Assembly: GCF_022352215.1 (NCBI RefSeq)
Contig: NZ_JAKRWF010000002.1
Span: 992,001-1,056,000, forward strand
Length of the DNA: 64,000 bases
Origin: Flavihumibacter cheonanensis
Lineage (GTDB): Bacteria; Bacteroidota; Bacteroidia; Chitinophagales; Chitinophagaceae
Reading direction: 5' to 3'
In this document: positions 16,282-25,600 of the stretch, piece after piece
How positions within the stretch are numbered: the stretch's first letter is position 1
Layout of the letters: every line of letters starts with the position of its first letter
Made by a program: the position numbers and the translations under genes
Notes under the pieces: model-generated
Seen by the model: the letters and a program-made list of their open reading frames with translations, nothing else
The model's database searches: none
Told to the model about the DNA's origin: nothing

Positions 16282-17757
16282 ATGGAAGCAAGCATTCGGG
16301 AAGCACCGATTCAACTGGAGGATAAATATGAACTGGTCATAGGATTGGAAGTACATGCCCAATTATCCACGCAAACCAAATTGTTTTGCGGTGATTCTGC
16401 CAGCTTTGGGGGGGCACCCAATACCCACATCAGTCCGATTACACTTGCTTACCCGGGAACGCTGCCCAGGCTTAATCAGGAAGCCATGGTGGCGGCGGTG
16501 AAAATGGGCCTTGCCTGTGGTTGCAGAATCACAGAGACCAACTGGTTTGCCAGAAAACATTATTTCTACCCGGATTTACCCAAAGGATACCAGACTTCTC
16601 AGCATATCAATAATATTTGCCAGGGTGGTGAAGTAAAGATCCAGGTAAATGGCGTGGAGCGCGCCGTAAAGCTGCATCATATCCACCTGGAGGAAGATGC
16701 CGGCAAAAGCATTCACGATGCGCATCCTGAAAAGACAGCAATCGATCACAACCGGGCAGGTGTGCCACTGATTGAAATCGTATCCGAACCTGACATGTAT
16801 AGTGCAGAAGAAGCATACGCTTTTGTAACCGAGATCCGGAAGCTGGTACGTTTTCTGGGTATATGTGATGGAAATATGGAAGAGGGGAGCATGCGTTGTG
16901 ATGCCAATATTTCTATCCGCCCAAGGGGAGAAAAAAAGTTGGGGACCAAAGTAGAGGTTAAAAACCTGAACTCCATTCGAAATGTAAAGAGAGCGATCGA
17001 AATAGAAGCGCAGCGTATGATGGAAATGGCTGAGCGGGGAGAAACCATTCAGCAACAAACCAGAAGTTTTGATGTGGAACGAATGATAACCTTCTCTCTT
17101 AGATCCAAAGAGGAAGCAAACGATTATCGCTATTTCCCCGATCCGGATCTGCCGCCATTTGTGATATCAGCTGCTCAACTGGAGTCTATTCGCAGTGGGA
17201 TGCCAGAATTACCGGATGCCATCCAGCAGCGTTATATGAAAGACTACCAGCTACCCGCATACGATGCCAGATTACTAAGTGATGAAAAAGAATTGGTTCA
17301 CTATTTTGAAGCAACCATTCAATTCACAAAACAATACAAAGCTGTTGCAAACTGGATACTGGGTCCCATCAAAGCCTGGCTGAATGAAAATAATCTGAAC
17401 ATTGATCAGTTTAAACTGGAACCTTCGCAACTGGCCAGGCTGGTAGAATTGGTACATTCCGGTAAGATTAGTTTTTCTTCAGCCTCTTCCCGTTTATTTC
17501 CAAGATTGCTGGAGCAGCCTGCTGCTGATCCTGTTACTCTTGCGACCTCCCTTCAGTTGTTGCAGGATGCCGGCGAAGACCAGATCGAACAATGGGTTGC
17601 TGAAGTATTATCAAAAATGCCTGAAAAAGTAGCTGAATACAAAAAAGGTAAAAAAGGACTGATTGGTTTATTCATGGGAGAAGTGAAAAAAGTATCGAAA
17701 GGAAAAGCAGATCCCAAAACAACAACAGCAGTATTAGAGCAAAAACTAAATCAATAA
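16282..17757 (+). CDS. gatB: Asp/Glu-tRNA amidotransferase subunit B
   Basis: Subunit B of the GatCAB complex, which converts Glu-tRNA(Gln) and/or Asp-tRNA(Asn) to the amidated forms. The 491-residue protein begins with YELVIGLEVHAQLSTQTKLFC and contains the conserved FARKHYFYPDLPKGYQTSQ, NRAGVPLIEIVSEPD, GSMRCDANISIRP and DYRYFPDPDLPP segments. The C-terminal YqeY-like tail (KGLIGLFMGEVKK) is complete. The start is the ATG at 16282; the open frame upstream to 16171 only translates the pyrimidine repeat. gatA and gatC are not in the window. The thioredoxin-like gene follows by 10 bp. Confidence 0.95.
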   Translation: MEASIREAPIQLEDKYELVIGLEVHAQLSTQTKLFCGDSASFGGAPNTHISPITLAYPGTLPRLNQEAMVAAVKMGLACGCRITETNWFARKHYFYPDLPKGYQTSQHINNICQGGEVKIQVNGVERAVKLHHIHLEEDAGKSIHDAHPEKTAIDHNRAGVPLIEIVSEPDMYSAEEAYAFVTEIRKLVRFLGICDGNMEEGSMRCDANISIRPRGEKKLGTKVEVKNLNSIRNVKRAIEIEAQRMMEMAERGETIQQQTRSFDVERMITFSLRSKEEANDYRYFPDPDLPPFVISAAQLESIRSGMPELPDAIQQRYMKDYQLPAYDARLLSDEKELVHYFEATIQFTKQYKAVANWILGPIKAWLNENNLNIDQFKLEPSQLARLVELVHSGKISFSSASSRLFPRLLEQPAADPVTLATSLQLLQDAGEDQIEQWVAEVLSKMPEKVAEYKKGKKGLIGLFMGEVKKVSKGKADPKTTTAVLEQKLNQ

Positions 17758-17767
17758 TTAAGTGCGT

Positions 17768-18952
17768 ATGAAAATTTCCCGTTCAATAAACAGCATGGTT
17801 GTTATCCTGCTGGTGATTCTGGCATCCTGCCAGACCAAAAAGGCCGGAGGTGATTTTTCGGTTACAGTTAAGTTTACTAATGCAGATAAGCTAACTCCAA
17901 TGCCTAACCGTAGAATTCAAATTGAAGAAATTCCATTTGGATCTGATGCGGTTCCGGTTATTCTGGATTCTGCCACAATAAAAGATGCATCAGGTACTGT
18001 TACATTAAATGCAAAGGCAAAAGAAGAGGGGGTATACGAAGTTTCGGTAGATGATGGACCTGTTTTTCTGGTAGTGAATGATGCGGAAGAAATCACTGTG
18101 GAATTGGATATGTCTAAAAGGGAGAGGAACTATTCAGTTGCAGGATCTCCGGCCAGCAAGCAAATTCAGGATCTTATCAATGAGTACAGTGATCGCAGTT
18201 TACAGATTAATTATGTATTCGCACAACTGGACAGTATAAAATCATTCCCCGGTTCGGATACTATGGTATTGGAACTCACGGATAAAAAAAATAAACTAAT
18301 TGCTGATCTTACAGGTTATGTAAAAGGTGTGGTTAGTAAAAGTGAAAGTCCGGCTGTAAGTATGTTTACCCTGGGACTCGCTTCTCAGATAGTTCCAAGA
18401 AATGAATTTGAACAGATACTAACGGAAACGGTTAACCGCTTTCCTGCATATGGAAGTCTACAGTCGGTGAAAAAAACATTTGATCAGCAGAAAGCCCAGT
18501 TGGAAGAAATGGAGAAAAGACAGTCGGCCAAAAGCCTGGTTGGTAAACCTGCACCTGAACTTACCATGCCGGACGAAAATGGAAAGCCCATATCTATATC
18601 TGGTTTCAAAGGAAAATATGTGTTGGTAGATTTCTGGGCCAGTTGGTGCGGTCCATGCAGAAAAGAAAATCCCAATGTGGTTAGAGCCTATGATAAATTC
18701 CGTGAAAAAAACTTTACCATTTTAGGTGTATCATTGGATAAAAGCAGGGAAGACTGGCTGCAGGCTATTAAAGATGATCAACTAACCTGGTCGCATATGA
18801 GTGATCTGAAGTTCTGGGATAGTGAATCTGTGAAAGTGTATGGGTTTGAAGGAATTCCCTACAATGTATTAATTGACCCCAATGGAATTATCGTTGCAGA
18901 GAATTTACGCGGACCTGATTTGGAGAATAAATTGTTGGAAGTATTGAAGTAA
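17768..18952 (+). CDS. TlpA/ResA-like thioredoxin-fold lipoprotein
   Basis: A 394-residue envelope protein. The signal peptide ends in a lipobox (ILAS-Cys21). The N-terminal third is a beta-rich domain like the DUF4369 domain often found before Bacteroidota thioredoxins, then a helical linker. The C-terminal domain has the redox motif Cys294-Gly-Pro-Cys297 in VDFWASWCGPCRKEN, and the cis-proline region FEGIPYNVLIDPNG. It probably reduces or isomerises disulfides outside the cytoplasm. The ATG at 17768 is preferred over a GTG two codons upstream. A strong terminator follows. Confidence 0.9.
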   Translation: MKISRSINSMVVILLVILASCQTKKAGGDFSVTVKFTNADKLTPMPNRRIQIEEIPFGSDAVPVILDSATIKDASGTVTLNAKAKEEGVYEVSVDDGPVFLVVNDAEEITVELDMSKRERNYSVAGSPASKQIQDLINEYSDRSLQINYVFAQLDSIKSFPGSDTMVLELTDKKNKLIADLTGYVKGVVSKSESPAVSMFTLGLASQIVPRNEFEQILTETVNRFPAYGSLQSVKKTFDQQKAQLEEMEKRQSAKSLVGKPAPELTMPDENGKPISISGFKGKYVLVDFWASWCGPCRKENPNVVRAYDKFREKNFTILGVSLDKSREDWLQAIKDDQLTWSHMSDLKFWDSESVKVYGFEGIPYNVLIDPNGIIVAENLRGPDLENKLLEVLK

Positions 18953-18970
18953 CTGAATTACCATTCAAAT

Positions 18971-19000
18971 AAAAAAGGAACCAATGTTGGTTCCTTTTTT
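18971..19000 (+). terminator. Intrinsic terminator after the thioredoxin-like gene
   Basis: A 13-bp perfect stem, AAAAAAGGAACCA / TGGTTCCTTTTTT, with an ATGT loop and a six-T tail, 18 bp after the stop codon. Confidence 0.85.
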
Positions 19001-19214
19001 CATTCAATAAACTATTCAAGAAATTTTGAATTCATTCACATTTCTATTCTGATTGGCATGAATAAATAACATAAATTTTAATAGGTAAAATAAGCGTATT
19101 ATACAGTAAAAATACAATAATGATAGAAACAACTATGTATTGTACCATAAACAATTAACCTTAGTTTAAATATTGTGTGTTTAATTTGTTAATTCCAGTA
19201 AAATTTTTAAACAC

Positions 19215-19313
19215 ATGAGAACGTTACGCCGTAGTGAGAGCAGTGCTCTATCCACAATACCCTCCGATCAAATTATCTTGAATAAAATTTCTGGTTTGTT
19301 AAACCAGATTTAA
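19215..19313 (+). CDS. Possible 32-residue leader peptide before susC
   Basis: The frame starts at the ATG at 19215 (MRTLRRSESSALSTIPSD) and ends with TAA at 19311-19313. Its last base is the first base of an ATG in frame with susC (TAATG). The N-terminus is basic and the rest unremarkable. The hairpin at 19290-19308 covers its last codons. It could be a regulatory leader peptide or chance; coding is not proven. Confidence 0.25.
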   Translation: MRTLRRSESSALSTIPSDQIILNKISGLLNQI

Positions 19314-19384
19314 TGCAGCTATTCAAGTTTTCGCCTGTCATACTATTTAACAAAGATTTTTTTTTAATCAAACACACAATGTAC

Positions 19385-22300
19385 ATGAGAAAAATGCTCT
19401 GCATGCTTTTGTGCATGGTTGTCCTGGCAGGGCAACTATGGGCACAATCCCGAACTATTACGGGTCGGGTAACTGATGCATCCGGCAATCCTGTTGCCAA
19501 TGCATCGGTGGTGGTTAAGGGTACAACCACAGGTACTACCACCAATGAAGATGGTACCTATTCCATTAACATTCCTGCAACTGCAAGATCACTGGTAATT
19601 TCCGGTGTAGGTTTCAGTGAATTTGAACAACGCATTGGTGATGGAAATACCATCAATGCTGTATTAAAAGCTTCTGATACAGATTTACAGGAAGTGGTAG
19701 TTGTTGGTTATAGCAATACCACTAAAGAAGCCTTTACCGGATCTGCAAAAGTAGTTTCTGCGCAGGCTTTGACTAACAAAAACACTTCAAACGTTTCACA
19801 GGCCCTTGCCGGTGAAGTTGCTGGTGTTCGGGTAATCAATACCACTGGACAGCCTGGTGCTGCTGCAACTATCCGTATTCGTGGTATTGGTTCAGTAAAT
19901 GGAAACCGTGCTCCGCTTTATGTGATTGATGGTGTTCCTTATGATGGAAACCTCAACGCGATCAATATGGGCGACGTAGAATCTACAACTGTATTGAAAG
20001 ATGCGGCTGCTACTGCGATCTATGGTGCACGTGGTGCGAATGGTGTTATCATCATTACAACCAAAAATGGTCGTAGCAAGCAACCGTTCATCGAAATTGA
20101 CGGTAGATTGGGTACCAACTTTTCTCTGCTTCCCCGTCATGATAAGATTACCAGTCCGGAAGATTATATTGGGTTAAGCTGGCAGGCACTTTACAACCAG
20201 GGTCGTGCACTTAACAATGCTGATCCTACTGCCTATGCTAACACCCGTTTATTCTCTACATCTGGCATTGATCCTGACTATAACATGTGGAATGTTGCCA
20301 GTGGTGCAGAATTGATTGATCCTGCAACTGGTAAAGTTCGTTCCGGTGTTTCACGTCGTTTTAATCCTGAGGTTTGGGAAGATTATGCATTCCAGCCATC
20401 TACCCGTCAGGAAGCGAATGTGCGTCTTGGTGGAGGTAATGCAAAATCAAACTATTATACATCTTTAGGTTACCTTAAAGATGTTGGTTATTCTATTAAT
20501 TCCGATTTCCAGCGTTTATCTGCCAGAATGAATGTGAATCAGGAAATCCGCAGTTGGTTAACTGCAAGCATGAACATTGGTTATGCGAATACCACCACTA
20601 ATCAGAATGGTCAGGGTAGCAGTTCCAACAGTATTTTCTGGTTTGTTGATAACATTCCTTCTATTTACCCTCTGTACATGAAGGATGCGGCCGGAAATAA
20701 TATTCCTGATCCAATTTATGGTGGTAGTCAATTTGATTATGGTGAATCAGGACGTAAGTTTGGTTCTCTAACCAATGCGATTGCAGATGCAACATTCAAT
20801 ACTGTTAAGAGCCGTAGAAACGAACTGAATGGTAATACCAATATCAAGGTAAACTTCACTAAGTATCTTTCTTTTGAAACAAGACTGGGTGTTCAGTATT
20901 ACAACAACTCTTTCGTTAACCTGCTGAATAAGTTCTATGGTTCAGCTGCCGGACAAAATGGTTCTATCTATCAGTCCAGAACAGAATTGTTGAATACCAA
21001 CCTGCTGAAAATGTTGCGCTTTAACAAAGCTTATGGCAATCACAGCATTGAAGCATTGGCAGCTCATGAAGCAACTGACTGGAGACAATCATTTGCTGAT
21101 GCAAGCAGATACAACCTGGTGTCTAATACCAGCGAAGAATTAAACAACGGTGTAGTTTCTACCCCTTCAACTTCTTACACAAATAACTTCAAACTGGAAA
21201 GTTATTTTGCGCAGTTGAACTATAACTACGATGCTACTTATTACCTGTCAGCAACTATTCGTCGTGATGGTTCTTCCCGCTTCCTGAATGATAAGTGGGG
21301 TAATTTCGGTTCAGTTGGTTTGGGCTGGATTGTTTCCAATGCTGCATTCATGGACAAACAGAAAGTGTTTGACTTCCTGAAATTGAAAGCGAGCTATGGA
21401 CTTATTGGTGAGCAGGAAGGTGTAGGTTTCTATCCTGGTTACGATCGTTTCAACGTTGATAACCTGAATAATAACCCAGCCTTTGCCTTCTCAACAAAAG
21501 GTAACCCTGATCTGACCTGGGAAACATCTCAGATGTTCCAGACTGGTATTGAATTCCGTTTGGGAAATTACCTGACAGGTTCTGTGGATTACTATATCAA
21601 GAACACCAATGATCTGATCTTCGATCGTCGTGTAGGTCCTTCAAGTGGTTTTGCACTGATCAAAGTAAACGATGGTAAACTTCGCAACCAGGGTCTTGAG
21701 TGGGATCTTACTGCTCACCTGCTGAAAAAGAAGGATTACTATTTCGATCTGGGCATCAATGGTGAACACTTTAAGAATACCATTACACAGATGCCAATCG
21801 ATCCTTCAACCGGTTTACCAAAAGCGATCGACAACCAATCTCCTTATGGTTGGGCAAAAGGTGGCTCCGTATTCGATTTTTACATGCGTAATTTCGAAGG
21901 TGTGGATCCTGCAGACGGACTTTCAACCTGGACCGTTTTCTATGATGATTTAAATAATGATAATACCTTCCAGGCTGGAGAGCAGGTAACTGACCTCGTT
22001 GCTTTCCTCGCTGCCAATCCTGATAAGGATGGCGCATTGAAGCAGAGCATTACTAAAACATATTCTCAGGCTACTCAGTATTTTGTTGGAAAATCAAGTA
22101 TCCCAACCATTCGTGGTGGTATCAACCTGAGAGGTGGCTGGAAGCAATTTGACATTGCTATTCAGTTCCTGTACACTCTGGGTGGATATGCAATTGATGG
22201 AGCTTATCAGAGTTTGATGAACAACGGACTGGTAGGTGGAAATAACTGGCATAAAGATCAGTTCAAAGCTTGGACTGAACCCGGCCAGGTTACCAATGTT

Positions 22301-22591
22301 CCCCGTTTGTCTAACCAGCAGGATGCAAACGCTAATGCTACCTCTACCCGTTTCCTTACAAAGGCATCTGCACTCGGATTGAATAATATCCGTTTGGGTT
22401 ACAATCTGCCTAAGTCTTTGAACAATCGCCTGGGTATTGCTGATGCAGGATTCTTCGTATCAGGTGATAACCTGTGGATCCGTTCTGCACGTCGTGGTTT
22501 CAACCCCACTGTTTCAGAAACTGGTGGTTCCAGCATTTACACTTATGCGCCCTTGTCTACACTTACTGTAGGTATGCGTGTTAAATTATAA
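19385..22591 (+). CDS. SusC/RagA-family TonB-dependent outer membrane receptor (pair 1)
   Basis: Imports oligosaccharides or peptides through the outer membrane with the lid lipoprotein coded next. The 1068-residue protein has a signal peptide (MRKMLCMLLCMVVLAGQLWA), a carboxypeptidase-regulatory-like beta-sandwich (ITGRVTDASGNPVANASVVV), then the plug with the SusC signatures PLYVIDGVPYDG and TVLKDAAATAIYGARGANGV, and a long barrel. The ATG at 19385 is chosen because the other two susC genes here also begin MRK; ATGs at 19379 and 19313 are in frame upstream. Substrate is unknown. susD follows by 17 bp. Confidence 0.93.
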   Translation: MRKMLCMLLCMVVLAGQLWAQSRTITGRVTDASGNPVANASVVVKGTTTGTTTNEDGTYSINIPATARSLVISGVGFSEFEQRIGDGNTINAVLKASDTDLQEVVVVGYSNTTKEAFTGSAKVVSAQALTNKNTSNVSQALAGEVAGVRVINTTGQPGAAATIRIRGIGSVNGNRAPLYVIDGVPYDGNLNAINMGDVESTTVLKDAAATAIYGARGANGVIIITTKNGRSKQPFIEIDGRLGTNFSLLPRHDKITSPEDYIGLSWQALYNQGRALNNADPTAYANTRLFSTSGIDPDYNMWNVASGAELIDPATGKVRSGVSRRFNPEVWEDYAFQPSTRQEANVRLGGGNAKSNYYTSLGYLKDVGYSINSDFQRLSARMNVNQEIRSWLTASMNIGYANTTTNQNGQGSSSNSIFWFVDNIPSIYPLYMKDAAGNNIPDPIYGGSQFDYGESGRKFGSLTNAIADATFNTVKSRRNELNGNTNIKVNFTKYLSFETRLGVQYYNNSFVNLLNKFYGSAAGQNGSIYQSRTELLNTNLLKMLRFNKAYGNHSIEALAAHEATDWRQSFADASRYNLVSNTSEELNNGVVSTPSTSYTNNFKLESYFAQLNYNYDATYYLSATIRRDGSSRFLNDKWGNFGSVGLGWIVSNAAFMDKQKVFDFLKLKASYGLIGEQEGVGFYPGYDRFNVDNLNNNPAFAFSTKGNPDLTWETSQMFQTGIEFRLGNYLTGSVDYYIKNTNDLIFDRRVGPSSGFALIKVNDGKLRNQGLEWDLTAHLLKKKDYYFDLGINGEHFKNTITQMPIDPSTGLPKAIDNQSPYGWAKGGSVFDFYMRNFEGVDPADGLSTWTVFYDDLNNDNTFQAGEQVTDLVAFLAANPDKDGALKQSITKTYSQATQYFVGKSSIPTIRGGINLRGGWKQFDIAIQFLYTLGGYAIDGAYQSLMNNGLVGGNNWHKDQFKAWTEPGQVTNVPRLSNQQDANANATSTRFLTKASALGLNNIRLGYNLPKSLNNRLGIADAGFFVSGDNLWIRSARRGFNPTVSETGGSSIYTYAPLSTLTVGMRVKL

Positions 22592-22608
22592 TTTGTAAAA
22601 AAAGCAAA

Positions 22609-24105
22609 ATGAGAACTAGAAATATAATTACTGCCCTTGTGATCGGTTCTACGATCTTCACTGGTTGTAAAAAAGAGTTTTTGGATACCGATGCAACAGA
22701 GTTTGTAACGGACCGCGGACTTGCTGAAGCGGTTGCCCTGGATCCAAATCTGCTGAACGGTAACATTGCCGGTTTGTACACAACCATGTACACTGCCTTC
22801 ATTGGTGGAACTACGCAGCATGATGACTTTGGTCAGAAAAGTGTGGATATCTACACCGATATGTTAAGTAGCGATATGGCTCTCGGTGCGTTGAACTATG
22901 GATGGTATTCCAACGTTGCGCGCTATCAATCGTCTCTCGATTTTACGAGGATTGATAATTATCATCCCTGGCGGTACTATTATCGTATAATTTTCGGGGC
23001 TAACCTGATTATAGACGCATTGGGTGGTACAGATGCAAATCCCACAGAAACCAATGAGCGTCATCTGATGGGGCAAGCAAAAGCAATGAGAGCCTATGCA
23101 TATTTTTATCTGTCCAATATCTATTCAAAAGAATATGGTACCGGATCAGAAAAAAGCATTCCGCTTTATACAAGTGCTACCCAGTTGAATCAGCCAAGAG
23201 TAACTTCTCAGAAGATTTACAATCTCATTGTAGATGATTTAACGAAGGCAATTGATTACCTGAGTGATTTTGAACGTACAACAAAAGATCAGGTAAATGC
23301 AGATGTTGCTAAAGGTCTACTGGCCTATGCGCTAGCTTCAAGGGGACAGGCTGGTGACTGGGCTCAGGTTGAAACTTTAACTCAGGAAATTATTGATGCA
23401 GGTTTCCCATTGACAACCCGTGCTCAAACTGTGGCGGTATTGTCTGGTACAACTGTTACCAATCCTGAGTCTGGTTTTAATAACGTAGCTACTCCAAGTT
23501 GGATCTGGGGAGTTGATATTAATCTGCAGAGTGATCTTGACCTGGTTTCCTGGTGGGGACAGATGGATATTTATACCTATAGTTATGCTTGGGCTGGTGA
23601 TCCCAAAGTTATGGACAAAGGTTTATTTGATTCAATGCGTCCCGATGATATCCGTAGAGGCCAATTCGATGCTGCATTAAGACCGCGTAACAAATTCTTC
23701 GATCCTAGAAGAGTAATTGGTGGTCAACGTAATATCGAAACTGACTATATCTATATGAGAGCTGATGAGTTCTATATGCTAAATGCAGAAGCAAAGGCCT
23801 ATCAGAATAAAGATGCTGAAGCTATTACCCGGTTAAAGGAAATTCTTGAAAACCGTTTGGATGACGTAGATTACCTGGATGCGCTTTCTGGTCAGGCATT
23901 AAAAGATGAGATTTACAAACAAACACGTCTTGAATTCTGGGGTGAGGGTAAAGGTTATCTGGCAATGAAGCGGAACAAAGCAACCAATACGCGTGGATCG
24001 AATCACCTGTTCTTTGCAGGAGAATCTTTCCCCTACAATGCGGATGAGTTGACATTCCCGATTCCTCAACAGGAAGTAATCAACAACCCGAATTTGAATA
24101 ATTAA
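22609..24105 (+). CDS. SusD/RagB-family lipoprotein (pair 1)
   Basis: Surface lipoprotein that captures substrate and closes over the SusC barrel. The 498-residue protein has a lipobox ending in FTG-Cys20 followed by KKEFLDTD, the usual start of this family. The helical TPR-like core includes GQAKAMRAYAYFYLSNIYS and the C-terminal RLEFWGEGKGYLAMKR and LTFPIPQQEV segments. It is paired with the upstream susC and terminated by the bidirectional hairpin at 24121. Confidence 0.92.
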   Translation: MRTRNIITALVIGSTIFTGCKKEFLDTDATEFVTDRGLAEAVALDPNLLNGNIAGLYTTMYTAFIGGTTQHDDFGQKSVDIYTDMLSSDMALGALNYGWYSNVARYQSSLDFTRIDNYHPWRYYYRIIFGANLIIDALGGTDANPTETNERHLMGQAKAMRAYAYFYLSNIYSKEYGTGSEKSIPLYTSATQLNQPRVTSQKIYNLIVDDLTKAIDYLSDFERTTKDQVNADVAKGLLAYALASRGQAGDWAQVETLTQEIIDAGFPLTTRAQTVAVLSGTTVTNPESGFNNVATPSWIWGVDINLQSDLDLVSWWGQMDIYTYSYAWAGDPKVMDKGLFDSMRPDDIRRGQFDAALRPRNKFFDPRRVIGGQRNIETDYIYMRADEFYMLNAEAKAYQNKDAEAITRLKEILENRLDDVDYLDALSGQALKDEIYKQTRLEFWGEGKGYLAMKRNKATNTRGSNHLFFAGESFPYNADELTFPIPQQEVINNPNLNN

Positions 24106-24120
24106 GCTATTCGGAATAAT

Positions 24121-24153
24121 AAAAAAGGCGGCCTTTTTAGAGCCGCCTTTTTT
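24121..24153. terminator. Bidirectional terminator between convergent susD genes
   Basis: A 12-bp perfect stem AAAAAAGGCGGC / GCCGCCTTTTTT with a 9-base loop. The A and T runs on both sides serve both strands. It ends susD pair 1 (plus) and susD pair 2 (minus). Confidence 0.85.
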
Positions 24154-24167
24154 ATTTCCCCCAATTA

Positions 24168-25583
24168 TTAATAACCTGGATTCTGCTGAGACTTAATATT
24201 TGGATTCGCATCCGTTTCTCTCTGTGGAATAGGCAACAGACGCTTATCAAAGGGATAAGGAATGTTACGTGCATTTGCAGGAAAATTAGCACTCCGTACA
24301 ATTGGTCTTTTCAGTCGGTTCAGATCATGAAAACGATCTCCTTCCGTAGCTAATTCTTTACGGCGTTCGGTCAGAATATCTTCCAGCAATGCAGCTCCTG
24401 TTGAAGTATATCCGGTGAAGCTTGGATCACGACGGGTTGCAATGAAATTCAGGAAATCTCTTGCCTCTGTTTCGTTTGTGGAAAGAGAAGCTTCAGCTGC
24501 AATGAGATAAACTTCACTCATACGCAAAACTTTGGTATCATCGCGGTCAGTTTGAATATTGGTGTACTTATTTACGAAAACAGCAGGTAAACCACCGCGG
24601 GTTCCAGCACTGTATAAACCTTTCCGTACATCTGTATCAGTGAATAGTGCATACAGATCATCTGCTAGTAGCATATCTCCGTAACCTTGTTGATTATAGA
24701 TATAGCCAAGCGCATCAAAAGCAAGATTTCCAACTGCATCCATTGTTACTTCAAACAGCGTTTCTGTTTTATTGGTACCTGCCAAAGGGGCTGGGTTTCT
24801 CCAATATGCAATATAATTCGCAGCAGTAACAACACTATATCCGCTATTATTGATAACATCCAGTGCAGCAGTACGTGCGGCAGCCATATTACCCATTGTA
24901 AGATGAACTTTTGCTTCCAATGCTTTTGCAGCATATTTGCTAAACTGCAAAGAACCAGGTGAAAGCGTCATCTTGTTATAGGCTTCAGATAGATCACTCA
25001 GAATCTGAGTATAAACTTCGCCCACGGTATTTCTGCCGGGTTTGGAGTTGATATCATAGGAAGTCACTAGAGGAACCCCCAGAGCACCTGGATCATCTGT
25101 ATAAGGCTTTGCGAAAAAGCGCACCAGGTTGAAATACATCAGCGCCCGGATTGCATGTGCTTCCCCACGATACTGATCAATTGCAGGAGTTCCGGTTGGA
25201 GCTGATGCGATGATATTATTGGCACGCAAAATAACCGAATAGGATTGAGCCCACATCCCATCGGCGTTTCCATCTGTAACAGGTTGTTCAAAGCGATTAT
25301 ACAAAGTATAACGGTTGCTGTTTTGAACAGACTGGTACACGTTGTCACCCAACAGATCACCTAATACAGGACCAGAGCGACCAAAAATGTCTACTCCTCT
25401 CATACCTGCATACGTTCCTCTCAGTGCTACCTGCATATCAGCTTCGGTAGTGATTGCGGAAGCAGCTGGTAAAGAAGTGTAGGGTTCCAGATCCAGGAAT
25501 TCTTTTTTACAGGAACTAAATGTGGTAACAGCCACCCCTAGTGCCATTGCAATGACTATATGATTTGTTTTTATAATTTTCAT
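24168..25583 (-). CDS. SusD/RagB-family lipoprotein (pair 2)
   Basis: A 471-residue substrate-binding lipoprotein. The signal peptide ends TTFSS-Cys25-KKEFLDLEPY. The core has YRGEAHAIRALMYFNLVRFFAKPY, and the C-terminus has TERRKELATEGDRFHDLNRLKR and KRLLPIPQRETDANP, all family hallmarks. It lies 17 bp downstream of its susC. Substrate is not predictable from the sequence, and no degradative enzyme is nearby. Confidence 0.92.
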   Translation of the reverse strand: MKIIKTNHIVIAMALGVAVTTFSSCKKEFLDLEPYTSLPAASAITTEADMQVALRGTYAGMRGVDIFGRSGPVLGDLLGDNVYQSVQNSNRYTLYNRFEQPVTDGNADGMWAQSYSVILRANNIIASAPTGTPAIDQYRGEAHAIRALMYFNLVRFFAKPYTDDPGALGVPLVTSYDINSKPGRNTVGEVYTQILSDLSEAYNKMTLSPGSLQFSKYAAKALEAKVHLTMGNMAAARTAALDVINNSGYSVVTAANYIAYWRNPAPLAGTNKTETLFEVTMDAVGNLAFDALGYIYNQQGYGDMLLADDLYALFTDTDVRKGLYSAGTRGGLPAVFVNKYTNIQTDRDDTKVLRMSEVYLIAAEASLSTNETEARDFLNFIATRRDPSFTGYTSTGAALLEDILTERRKELATEGDRFHDLNRLKRPIVRSANFPANARNIPYPFDKRLLPIPQRETDANPNIKSQQNPGY

Positions 25584-25600
25584 AACCTGTGTTTTTGTGA

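Larger units (their letters stand above)
18953..19384. other. AT-rich intergenic region and susC leader
   Basis: 432 bp between the thioredoxin-like gene and the first susC. After the terminator it is very AT-rich to about 19200. It then holds a 13-bp palindrome AGAGCAGTGCTCT, an 8-bp hairpin TCTGGTTT/AAACCAGA (19290-19308) and a 32-codon small open frame (19215-19313). No exact TAnnTTTG element was found, so the susC promoter is not located. Confidence 0.6.
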
